DNA of 64,000 nucleotides from Liolophura sinensis (taxonomy: Eukaryota; Mollusca; Polyplacophora; Chitonida; Chitonidae): the NCBI RefSeq assembly GCF_032854445.1, contig NC_088300.1:4962001-5026000 (forward strand), read 5' to 3'. Below the pieces are notes generated by a model that had not been told where the DNA came from, did not search any database, and saw only the letters and a list, made by a program, of their open reading frames with translations. The position numbers were made by a program, and so were the translations under genes. Below are positions 23,252 to 33,970 of this stretch, in pieces (the stretch's first letter is position 1; each line of letters begins with the position of its first letter).

Positions 23252-26200
23252 GACATAAACTGTATTGACATAGTTTTATCACAAGACCTGTGTTCTGTTG
23301 TCAGTTTCAAGCAATGAACAGTTTGTATTTGTTCGGGATATGACCTGTCACAAATGACAGTATAACAGGCCAGTTGACCACAAGCCTAAAAAACACAAGG
23401 CAAAGTTTGATCTGTTGCCTAACTGCTGAAAACGTGCATCTGGAAAACTAGAATCCAGAGTGCACCCTAAAACCAGAGCGTGAGCTGATACAGCGGACAT
23501 ACATTTGCATTAATTTCAGTGAAGCAACAATAGTACATGTTTTATGATTGAAGCATAAAAAGTACATGATCATTATAAAAGTTAATTATATGTAAATCTT
23601 TGATAGATTCAAATTTGAAATCAAAATTTATACATGCTCTTTAGCTTTTGATACTTCAGTCTTTGCCACAGCGAAATGATGAATGAATGCGTACACAATG
23701 TTTGCCGGTAATAGCTGACCCAAACAAGCCTAGCACATTTGGCATGTAAGGTGACATTTTCTTAAGTGGAGAATAGAGAATTGTCCAAAGGGAAACGATG
23801 AGGATTAAAGGCGATAATATGCTTATTAAGGTGCTTGGATATTAAAGTGTACAAGGTGTCCAGATGCAAATCTGGACAGTGACGCCAGCAACACACACGA
23901 TTGCTTTTTCTCAAATGATGCTTATGAACCTGAACCATAACGCCAAAAAATTCATCTATGAATTTAGCGATGTGGTTATTGTCCTTCATTAGCTGGCTTT
24001 CTGAAGTCAGGAGGGGTATTCTGAGAGGCAAATCAGATGCTGTCGGTTGTGGTGTCCAGTGTGGTTAAAGTTTTTGGCCAATCACAAGGTTGCAGTGGCC
24101 ACCCATAATACACAGATAACAAGTCATCGGTAGTGATTTGCATATCAGAGACCAAGTTAGTCTTTTTATCTCATAGCTCAACATTTTGCTCAGCAATTTC
24201 ACAGGGTTTCAATTGCCTCCCATAGTACATGGATTGCCAAATGCAATTCACGATCTGCGTATCGAAGACCTCTGTGGGAAAGTTGTGCAAAAACTCACCA
24301 CAATGATTTATAACTCCATAATATACGAAGTCACTGTTCTGCAATTCTTACGCATATGAAGAACAGCCTTAGTAGTGACAGTATAATATTTTTGGTCTTC
24401 AATTCTTATTGATTTACTGGCAAGATCATAGTACTATATAATTAGAGGTTAATACATGTATTTCTGTATGACAGTGTCAATCATTCTACCTTTCCTACGC
24501 CCCCGCCATTTTTTATTATGTTATAGCGATTTTCTCCGTCTCTCTGTCCGTCCGTATTTGTGTACCGGTGTAACTCCAACAGTTTTTTTTTTTTAACATT
24601 GATACACACATGATGGTGTGTTGCAACTCACACGTGTCCATTTTCGCGGTTGTCATGGTACAGAGATAGCCATTTGCTTTATACACACTACATACATAGA
24701 TATGATTTCGTGTTCGTGCTGTATCTCCAACTGTTGCGACTCACATTTGTTCATTTCTGCGGTTGTCATTGTTATCAGATCGCCAGTTTCCCTATATATA
24801 CTATAAAGATAGATATGATTTCGTGCCCGGTTTATAACTCCACCTGTTTTCCACATAGAGTTACATTTTTTGGTGGATACATAGATACACAGATGATGAT
24901 ATGTCATGTCGGGGATACAACTCCAACTTTTTTCCGTGCAGAGTTTTAATTTTTGGCTGGATACGTAGATACACAGATTATGATGTGTCTGAACCACATT
25001 TGTCCATTTTTGCGGTTTTCATGGTAACCAGATAGCCATTTTCCTTATATATACTATATAAATAGAAATGATTTCGTGACCAGGCTACAACTCCAACTGT
25101 TTTTCACATAAAGTTTTGATTTTTGGTGGACACATTTCTCTACTTGCGTGGTTGTCATGGTAACCACATAAAAATTATCAACACCCATGAATTTTCCCCT
25201 CGGGTTATACTCACCACAATGTTCATCTGGTATTCTTTTATACATTCCAAACAAATGTGTTCGTTAGGGCGTATGGTCTGTTCACCTGGACTCTTGTTTT
25301 AGGTGTCGAAGTATTTGAGTTTATCACGACTTCATGTAGTTTTACAAACTGCTCAGTGTGGCGAGCTAACAGTATTCTCTGAATGCCTTGTATTAAACTT
25401 GCAGTGCATAATGTCTCTACTAGCTCTCTCTACTGATGATAATTTGGGGATGAAAAATTCAAAACTGATACTGTACACTAAATAGGCAGTTATGTCCAGA
25501 AAAGCAGTAAGTTGTATGCGAGGGTCTGAGGACCTGAGGTTGATAAGATTACAGACAAGTTCTGAACACTGTTTTCACCAATTCACCATAAGTAAAAGCA
25601 GGATTCCTACAGGAATGGGTTTAAAAATTCGATGGTATTCCATGATTTTCCAGGATGTTCCATGATTTTCCAGGCCATTGCTTCTAAAATTCCAGGATGT
25701 TCAACGGTTAAATTCAAACTGTCAAACAGGTGTTTGGTGGAAATGTTAGTGCAAGTTGATGGTTAACACTAATCAAACAACCACCTTGAGAGACATACGA
25801 CATAATAAATCATATGCCTATGGTTCCTGTCTGCTCTACCAAAGCTGCTATATTTAAATAGCCATGCTAAACATGACACAATACAACAATATACAGACTT
25901 TGTTCTATTTTTACTGTCAAAGCAAGTCCCAAGCAAGGAACATTAATAACGTGCATTACTAGGAATATTAAATAAAACCCTTGGTATGGCCTACATCAGG
26001 TGACAATGAAATTAAGGAAAATATATTTATTTGAATCTTGTTTGACGCCATACTCATGAAGTTTTCACTTAATGTATGCTGCTGGTAATTAACACTTAAC
26101 ATTGGAGCAAACCATTACCCGTTGGCAAATTACAGACAGACTTCCCACATGCAACATTCACATAAATGTATGCACATTTTGTGTGGGAAAGAGAAGTGAT

Positions 26201-26950
26201 CTTAATGAACAATATACTGTGCAAGTGGCCACACAACCAGCACAAACCGCTCAGTCTTAGTGTCTGTACTGTCAGCTGGTACTAATAATAACATGTGCAT
26301 GCCATGGTTTATAAACACTTGTTTAATATGCTTATCACTGAAGCTGAAAAAAAGAGAATCCATGGGGATCCATCCCATGCAGATACAAACAGGAAAGATG
26401 AAAAAATAAGTTACATGCATTTAAGTGTGTATAAGATCTCCAGAATATCTTCTGCTGTGGCACATCCCATGAATTCGGAGGAAGTATCTAGCGATGACAA
26501 GGACGAAGACCAAATGTGAACATCCATCTATTTGTTTTGTGCCTTCATATTTTCGCTTTCATCAAACAAAACCACTTTCATGATCTTGTAAGTGATGTGA
26601 TATGCGTTCCCTGAAAGTTGTATGTCATCAAATGTAGTATTGTATGCAGACTTTCCCTCCACGCTCTGTAATTATGAAGCAATGAAACCATCTGGGAACA
26701 TACAGCTGAAGGGCTTTCCTTAAAATAGAAAATTTAAATCAACGAAAACTGCATGCAGTTATACTGATTCCAAGTGGTCTGCACACACAGCTTTTATCTT
26801 CCACTCTCTAAAACTTTCTACTTTCTCCACCACAGACCGTTAAAATCTATCAGTTCTATGCTCTTTCTAAATGACCCCAGATTTGTCTAACACGAGTCAA
26901 AAAATAAAGGTAATCCATATTACACAATAAACTCTCCGAACGAGTGAATT
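23252..26950. other. Intergenic repeat-bearing stretch
   Basis: No supported gene. It contains the irregular tandem family at 24555-25175 and a 22-base doublet ('ttccatgattttccagg' twice, about 25637-25680). Several 60-115 residue frames occur, but none shows family motifs or splice structure. Confidence 0.5.
24555..25175. repeat. Irregular tandem repeat, about 110-170 bp units
   Basis: Blocks recur in order: 'ac(t)ccaactgtttt', 'gagtttt.atttttggtgga', 'tacatagatacacagatga', 'catttgtccattttt', 'gcggttgtcatggtaac' and 'tatatactata...tagatatgatttcgtg'. Four to five partial, mutually rearranged copies are visible, and there is no coding content. Confidence 0.75.
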
Positions 26951-26956
26951 GCATGT

Positions 26957-27257
26957 AACTTGATGTCCTGATCACAAATCTGGTCTTATTTTTTCCCTGC
27001 ATGATGTACTTCTGTCGCAAATTGCCGTTAAAAATCGAAAATTTGCAATTTTACCCCATATTTGTAGGTCACGTGACAGAAAACTTCTACAGCTGTAAAG
27101 TTCCAAATTGCTGAGTGGAAGGGACTATATATGTAGTGTATGTAGGCTGAAAATTTGTGAGCTATCTTAATAAACACATTTACAAGTGTATGTTGTATAA
27201 TGCATATACACTCCATTTGTGTCCAGGATGAATGTGGCGATATTGTAGGAACCCCCG
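26957..27257 (+). repeat. 300-350 bp repeat unit, copy 1
   Basis: It starts 'cttgatgtcctgatcac', then 'aatctggtcttatt', 'tcgcaaattgc', a perfect GTCACGTGAC at 27068-27077, 'cagctgtaaagtt', 'cttaataaacac' and 'ggatgaatgt'. It abuts copy 2 directly. Confidence 0.8.
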
Positions 27258-27540
27258 ACATAGTTTGATGTCCTAATCACGAATCTGGTCTTATTTCTTC
27301 CGGCCATCTATATTTTTGTCGCAAATTGCGATCAAAACGCGAAAAAGTGCAATATCCCCCATTTTTGCAGGTCACGTGACAGAGACTGTAAAGATGAAAA
27401 TCGCTGTATACAAAGGGTGTCAAAAACAGAGGACATGCACGCTTTCGAATAATCTCCAAAAGCAGATTTACCACATTTGGCACATTTACATATACATGCT
27501 ACATGCTGAAGAAGACATGCTACAATGCCATTGCACCCCA
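27258..27540 (+). repeat. 300-350 bp repeat unit, copy 2
   Basis: 'gtttgatgtcctaatcac', 'aatctggtcttatttct', 'tcgcaaattgcgatcaaaa', a perfect GTCACGTGAC at 27371-27380, then 'attctccaaaagcagattta' type sequence. It follows copy 1 after about 306 bp and lacks part of the middle block. Confidence 0.8.
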
Positions 27541-28271
27541 ATGTTGTGTATGCATTGTCTTCACCTTGTCTTCATTACTACACGCTAACCAGGCCCCGGT
27601 GATTGACAGATATCTACATGTGCTCTGGCACAGGTGTTCGCTTTCTGACAACGGCCGAGCTATTAGTCAGTCTGTGTATGGCAGGTCGTGGGTTCATACT
27701 GGAAAGTATTAAATGTTACACGGGCCATGTTTTTTGCGTTATTTTTTACAAAAAAGACATGCTAAGTCTGAGAAGGGATCGCTGTTTTCTCATTGGGCAT
27801 CAAGCTCGCCGATCTATTCCCGGGAATGCGAATGATAAACTGTGTAAGGTCGCATTGCAAGATTCAAAGCCGTGTATCTGGTTATGTATTGATTTTCACC
27901 AACAACTTATACTCTCATTTGAAAGATATAGGTGTAAAAAAAAAAATGTGTATGGAAATTTGAAGTCAAAATTGCGAGTGCCTCGTGGAGATACATAACA
28001 GAGTAGATAGTAAGGGAGATGCTGGCAAAATTTTCCCTGATTTAACCGACCTAATTACAAAAGGCTAATTGACCTAATTTAAACGCGAAGCGTCTCCCAG
28101 CTGTGTGGTGTGACGCAGATGTGTCCCGGGAAATTGACCGGTGAAGATGACTGACGTCGGGAAACTGACATTAGGCAGACCACGCCGGGCTTGTCTCGCT
28201 CACGCCATTCATGTCAGAGTTCGATCCCAGCTTAAAATTGTCTGAATTTAAAAACCTTAAGTACGCTGCTT
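27541..28271. repeat. Insert between repeat units, with tRNA-like boxes
   Basis: About 730 bp separates copies 2 and 3. It contains a tRNA B-box-like gagttcgatccc (28217-28228) and a weaker one (cgtgggttcatac, about 27688). It may be one or two decayed tRNA-derived insertions; no tails or target duplications were seen. The 131-codon frame at 27603-27998 has no recognisable domain. Confidence 0.35.
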
Positions 28272-28620
28272 GGCGTAGTTTGATGTTCTGATCACTAATC
28301 TGGTCTTTTTACTTTTCTCTGATGCACAGTTTTGTCCCGAATTGCCATTATAGTCCGAAAAAGTGCCCACATTTGAAGATCACGTGACACAAAGCCCGCT
28401 GCAGCTGTAGTTAAAAATGGCTGAGTGCAAAGGTGTACTGTATGTGTGCGGAAAATCGTTGAAATGTCTTAATAAATGCGTGAGTTACAGTGCTTGAAAA
28501 ATTCTCCAAAGCCGATTTACTATTTTTGGCACTTTGGCGTACCCATGTTATATACCGGTAATGCATTTTAAATGCATTTATGTCTAGGATGGATGTACGA
28601 ATATTGCAAGTGTGCAACCC
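28272..28620 (+). repeat. 300-350 bp repeat unit, copy 3
   Basis: 'cgtagtttgatgttctgatcac', 'aatctggtcttttt', CACGTG at 28381-28386 within gatcacgtgac, 'gcagctgtagtt', 'tcttaataaatgcgtga', 'attctccaaagccgattta' and 'ggatggatgt'. It directly abuts copy 4. Confidence 0.8.
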
Positions 28621-28790
28621 GACGTAGTTTGACGTCCTGATCATGAATCTGGTCTTATTTCTTTCCCGCAACTCATAGTTTTGCCGCAAATTGTGATCCA
28701 ATCGATCTACTCCGTTTGGCACATCTACATACATATGCTATACAGTGTACTTACAGTGCAGTGATGACTACGAAGAATGTAGGCTTTCTG
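28621..28790 (+). repeat. 300-350 bp repeat unit, copy 4 (internally deleted)
   Basis: 'cgtagtttgacgtcctgatcat', 'aatctggtcttatttcttt' and 'gccgcaaattgtgatccaa' jump directly to 'tttggcacatctacatac'. The block with the CACGTG motif is lost. Confidence 0.75.
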
Positions 28791-29458
28791 ATTAAGTTGG
28801 TTATGTATCTATACATGGGCACCATTAAGGTAACCTGACGTGACACGGCATAGGCCGGCAACCCCGGCTTGCACCCCGGCATCGTTGCTTTAGCAGCTGT
28901 ATTTTTTATGGTTTTTTTTTTATCACAACCTGAAAACTATACCAAGTACAAAAATAATTCTTACAGATTTGTAATCCGGACGTCAAGCAGTACTAGACAG
29001 TGTGTTTATTTAATCATTTTTAGCAGTTTATAGGCTGGACCTACCTTTAAGCTAATATTTTCATTGGTCAGTTACAGTCTAACTTGAATACCAAACAAAA
29101 AGCTTTTGTACAATATAGGTACAGCGATCCACCTAAAATCTGCAAGTGAAATTTCATCCAAAGGTCATTAGCTGATTCAGGAAAAAGATGGTTTAAGCTT
29201 ATCAATAAAATTCAAAACGGCTACTAAATCACGTGACTGGCCGAACAGCACAAAACGTCAAAAGCTGCTTCATATGTTGGCTATTGAAAATGCAAAGTTT
29301 TTTTTTTTCTACCTTTACCTGTTTCTTTTTTTTCCACCGGTTTTTTGACGGGCTTACTATGAGTAAAAATAAAAATGTTTTCAAATGCATTTTAATGGCA
29401 AAACTATCAGTCGTAGCTGTGCGGTCCTATCAGTCAGAAATGAAGATCTGTGGTTGAT

Positions 29459-29728
29459 TTATTTATTTATTTATTTGATTGGTGTTTTACGCCGTACTCA
29501 AGAATATTTCACTTATACCACGGCGGCCAGCATTATGGTGGGTGGAAACCGAGCAGAGCCCAGGGGAAACCCACGGCCATCCGCAGGCTGATGGCAGACC
29601 TTCCCACGTACGGCGGGAGAGGAAGCCAGCATTAGCTGGACTTGAACTCACAGCGACCGCATTGGTGAGAGACTCCTGGGTCATTACGCTGCACTGGCGC
29701 GCTAACCAACTGAGCCAAGGAGGCCCCT
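29459..29728 (-). mobile_element. Complete SINE, family 1, with 12-bp target duplication
   Basis: Perfect direct repeats tctgtggttgat lie at 29447-29458 and 29729-29740. Read on the minus strand, the element has a tRNA-like head with A-box tggctcagttgg and B-box gagttcaagtc. A conserved central block and the 3' end 'gtacggcgtaaaacaccaat' with an AAAT-repeat tail follow. Head, central block and tail match the copy at 59278-59549. The layout is that of tRNA-derived SINEs with a conserved central domain (V-SINE type; possibly the molluscan RUDI group, not verified). It needs a LINE for movement; none is in the window. Confidence 0.92.
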
Positions 29729-29786
29729 TCTGTGGTTGATCTATCCACTGACCAATTTTCAGCTTCATAGCTATCACAGTGTCCGG

Positions 29787-30149
29787 AACCGGCCAGGATA
29801 GCACAGTTGGTAGAACATCCGCTTTGGGACCGGTAGATCCAGGATCAATCCTTGATCGAGTCACACCTAAGACTTTAAAAGAGGAAGTTGTAACTTCCTC
29901 GCTTGGCGTTCAGCATGAAGGGGATAGTGCAACGACTGGTTGGTCCGTATCGGTATAATGGCTTGGGCGGGGCTGCTTACTTGCCTTCGGTAAGTCGTCT
30001 CAGTGAAGCAGCACTAAATAAAAGAGCGGTGGAAATCCGTCCTGCAACAAGGAGGCACATTACACGTACATGCACCCTAATGATTCCTTCGTCGTCATAT
30101 GACTGAAAAATTGTTGAGTACGACGTTAAACCCCAAGCACTCACTCACT
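29787..30149 (+). mobile_element. Complete SINE, family 2, with ACTC tail
   Basis: Near-perfect direct repeats cac(a/g)gtgtccgg lie at 29775-29786 and 30150-30161. The tRNA-like head has A-box tagcacagttgg (29799-29810) and a B-box around ggatcaatcc (29842-29851). The body ends in 'gttgagtacgacgttaaacc' and an ACTC-repeat tail. A 5' fragment of the same family is at 10580-10670. The open frame seen inside it is not a gene. Confidence 0.9.
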
Positions 30150-31587
30150 CACGGTGTCCGGCAACAAGACATTTGAAAAATTACACTGAAATGAGCTGTA
30201 ATTGCAATGTAAAGAAAAACTACACATCGTAGGAAAAAACTAAAACCACGGTTGTACTCAGCAGGCTAAACTACATTTAATTGCTATGTTCTTTTTTTTC
30301 AAAATTCATCCACAGGTCATCACGTGACCAAAACGATCATGAGCGAGTTTCCACATTTCCCGACCGATTTGCATAGAAGTTTCAATCCTGGTACCTCCAG
30401 TAGTTTTGTACATGCATATCAATTTTCAATGCAATCGGATCAGCGGTTCTGGAGTATGGTTTTTTTCCTTAGGTTTCCACACTGTTCATGTAGCCGAAAT
30501 GTGCGTCACAGGTGGGTAAAGTTTTATACTCCAGCAGGTAGCCCAAGCGATTTGGTAATGAGGATGTGTTGAAAGTTAACAGCTGTAACATGCAGTTTTC
30601 TCGCAAAACGGGAAAAAAACAGCTGTAAGAGAAGAAAAATAATCTGAGCGAGAACAATAGCCTTCCAAGCGTAGTTTGGAAACTTATTAATAAATTAATA
30701 GTAAATATCAAAAACGTATGGTGATATGCACATAATAAAGCACACTTTATATTTAGAGTTTTCAGAAAAACACTGACAAGTTTATTTCTATCATACTAAC
30801 TTTATTTAAAGCTAAGAAATTGACATTGATAAAAAAAAGTGAGTAACAGAAACAGCATGCCACAAGTAAGTACCTGTATCAGCCGAAGAGTTGGACTGGA
30901 CTGATTTCGGATACTTTCAAATCTCCGTCCCTAATGTTTCCTTGCTAGATGTAGGCCTACACTGGTTGTTGTTTTCACTAATGCCTACGACTGTACAACG
31001 TCAACTGTCAGTTATGACTGTTACAGGTACGACAAGCTCATTTCTTCTTCCTATCATTTTTGAAGGAAGTTGGAATGACTTCGCGGTTTAATGCTGATCG
31101 ACTGCCGGATACAAACCACATGGCGATGGTGGCTTGGAAGTATACTGAGGAGTTATCCCCCTTACGTTACTTTCGGAAACCCCATACAAACCCATGCGGT
31201 TACCCCGCTAGAGTTGTACATTGGAGTTTCCGAAACAATTTCGTTAAACACACGGAAAAAATTTCGAGTACTGGTACGTTTGAATTTTATATTTTATAAC
31301 AGCAAACATCACGGAATTCAGAGCCGTTTGACTTTTGAAACTTGCTACAGCAGACCTGACATCAAATTCCCTGATATTCCAGGACAAAACCATTAAATTT
31401 CAAATTCCCTGCTATTCCGGTGCCTGGAACAGGCAGTTCCGTTTTCGCTGATAGTCCAGATTTTAACTGATCTGTGCAAATCCTGTAAACGAAGCCAAAT
31501 CATCAAATATTAAAAAGAACTCGAACCACATTTGCAAGATTCGGGCAAGGACAAATCCTGCTTTAGAGACTCCTGTTCTCTTCCCTT

Positions 31588-31670
31588 TGTTCACTTCACA
31601 GTCCTATAGTTTTAAACAATGTTCACTTCAAAGTACTATTGTTTCAAACAATGATCATTACAGAGTCCCA
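31588..31670. repeat. Short tandem repeat, about 32-bp unit
   Basis: 'tgttcacttcacagtcctat', 'agttttaaacaa' and a diverged second and partial third copy ('tgttcacttcaaagtactat', 'tgatcattacagagtcc'). Confidence 0.7.
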
Positions 31671-32714
31671 AACAGAATTCACGTTGAATTCAAATGGGAC
31701 CGACATTACATGGACTCTGTGCCTTCCAGTATCTGTGAATTGTGATTGGTTGGGGTATGTCTAGTCTTTAGTAAGGCATTTCAATGATGTAGCATTGTAA
31801 ATATGACGGTACTTGGATCGGCCCACATCAGTGATACACTGAAATGTTGATATGGACATGGAAGCAACCAGGGACAAATCAAGGTCATAACTTTGGAAAG
31901 GTCGACACCTATGAATGCTTTGGCACAGGTACATGGTTTTGTGCTGTTCCTGTTGCATGTAGGCCCTATGTCTTTGGTACCGACAACACGTGAGATGATA
32001 AATTAAAAAACAATGACCACCAGGCTGGTGGAGATGGAGGAATTAATAGATCTGGGACAATAAGAGGTCTGCGACAAACATCAGCTTTGGCTCTGCCTAG
32101 CGTGCACAAGATTTTGTCGAGCTAGCATGGGTCATGCTAGCTATGCTAACACTAAATACTCCGCCTTGCACAAACCTTATGTGTTTGATGCTACAACCTT
32201 TGGATGTTAGGGATATAGGGTGTCATACTACACATATAACAAAAACTATTAATTCAAAACTAGAGTAATCTTTTACAATATTAAACTCTTTAATGATTTT
32301 CCCTGTAATCATCACAAAAATAGAATTCACAATTTTCTTCATTTGATTTTTCACCACAGATGCCATACATTGTTCAGGATAAATGTTGCTTGTGTAGCTC
32401 CAAATTACATAGTAAAAAGTGTACTAACAATTAATATGTAACTTTCTTGTGGTGAAGAATGGCCTAGTTCATCATCGCGGAACTGGTGTGGGGAGCAGCA
32501 AAATATAGCAATACAAAGTCAACATACAATCCAGTACAATGGAGTGATCAGAGATACATCAAATTACTCCCACCTCTACAAATATACAGTGTCATATGAA
32601 GGTGCAAGGCAGGGGCGAACAGTTGGTGTACACAGTGTCCCAGGTATGGTAATTTCACTCTGGTGATAAGCAACTATGAAATACAGCACAATGTAGGACG
32701 ACTTTCTATGGTTT

Positions 32715-32716
32715 TA

Positions 32717-32758
<42 letters not shown>
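32715..32758. repeat. (TG)n(TA)n microsatellite
   Basis: Short TG repeat passing into a TA repeat. Confidence 0.9.
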
Positions 32759-32759
<1 letters not shown>

Positions 32760-33930
32760 CCTCTTCATAACATTTACATCTGTTACTCTGGAAGTGCACT
32801 TGCGTAGAACAACAGCCAGTATATTACACCTTATACACCCACACAGTAAGCCTCCTAAGATTCTCTAAGCATTCACAGGAGGATATATAAAAACGATCAG
32901 ATTTCCTGAGAATATTATGTGAAGCCCTAGGGCTTAATAGCAGAGTAAATAAACAATGGTTTTGGTGATAAGAACAATTTTTCACACTAAATGTGAGTTC
33001 CTGCAGTCAGTTATTGAAACAATGAAAGCCATTTTATTATTCCACATGCTAGCTCAAAGTACAGTCATGTACTCCACAGGGTCATAATTTGGAGCTTGGC
33101 TGGAGATATGGTTTTACAGTTCTCTAAACAGCTGCTTCTATTAGGTCCCTGCAAAGCCTTTAGAGTGTATTTACTCCTAGCTGCAACATGCTAGTTATTA
33201 GACCATGAGATTTTCATATATGCACATACAAGCTACATTATATATGTTCTGATAACCATCCCCGTTTCATCACCCACCCACAAAAGATATATCCACCTTT
33301 TCTCCACCACATATGCCTCTTTAATAATAAGGTGCATTAAAAGATAAAAATAACATCCAAAAAACATTTCATAAAATGAACATAGAAGAGGCTCCAGTTA
33401 CTGTAGTTAGTGCACCAATAGTGCATTCATTTAAAGCAATACCTTCAAATCAATTACTTACATGCTCGAATTTCTATGAAAAGTTTTTAAGCACAACAGT
33501 AAATCACACTCACACAGTGAAAGTATGACCGATTTGCATTGTCATTCATTGAGAATGATTCTGGTTGTATAATACCAATACTTACTGAGTTAGTGGGATA
33601 TTATGACAGTAGGACAACTCATCTCTTAGAGACAAAACACAGCTCGGGCAAGTATAAAACAGAAGATATCACAGTATTGAGCGGACACCACTTAAATAGA
33701 AATTAGCAGATATGGCTATACAAGAGTATTTACACTGTACAATACCAAAAGAAAGAAAATCATACACATGTTAGCTGACCTATTCAGGGCAAAACCACTT
33801 GTAATCATAGATAACTGAAAAATGCACTAAATCCTTGCCTAATTAACTTCACACCCTTCATACAGAAAGTTTACCAGCTACCACAGTGACAACATTACAG
33901 ACTTCTCTGGAATATTTCTACAGTATAATG

Positions 33931-33970
33931 TGCAGGAGTTGATGGAAATGTGCAGGAGTTGATGGAAATG
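33931..33970. repeat. Exact 20-bp tandem duplication
   Basis: The unit tgcaggagttgatggaaatg occurs twice, adjacent and identical. Confidence 0.95.

Larger units (their letters stand above)
28905..30480 (-). repeat. Long dispersed repeat with two nested SINEs
   Basis: An inverted relative of 12580-13350 (see there for shared blocks). It is interrupted by a family-1 SINE (29459-29728) and a family-2 SINE (29787-30149), and by a T-rich insertion of about 150 bp near 29295-29360. CACGTG sites lie at 29230-29235 and 30321-30326. No coding capacity is seen. Confidence 0.8.

Noticed and set aside
23762-24031. 89-codon minus-strand frame
   Set aside because: No recognised domain, no neighbouring exon; considered as a transposase remnant but no motif supports it.
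26295-26519. 74-codon plus-strand frame with an acidic end
   Set aside because: It looks mildly protein-like but has no splice sites, homology or transcript signals to support it.
27603-27998. 131-codon plus-strand frame
   Set aside because: Falls in a repeat-derived insert and shows no domain.
26957-28790. CRISPR-like repeat array
   Set aside because: Repeat units are long, diverged and without uniform spacers, and the genome is eukaryotic.
29799-29851. Possible tRNA gene (A- and B-box spacing)
   Set aside because: Boxes belong to the head of a SINE; no full cloverleaf with acceptor stem is apparent. The same applies to 59463-59539.
29487-29864. 125-codon minus-strand frame
   Set aside because: It lies within the two adjacent SINEs; its sequence is SINE, and similar frames appear at 59311-59508 for the same reason.
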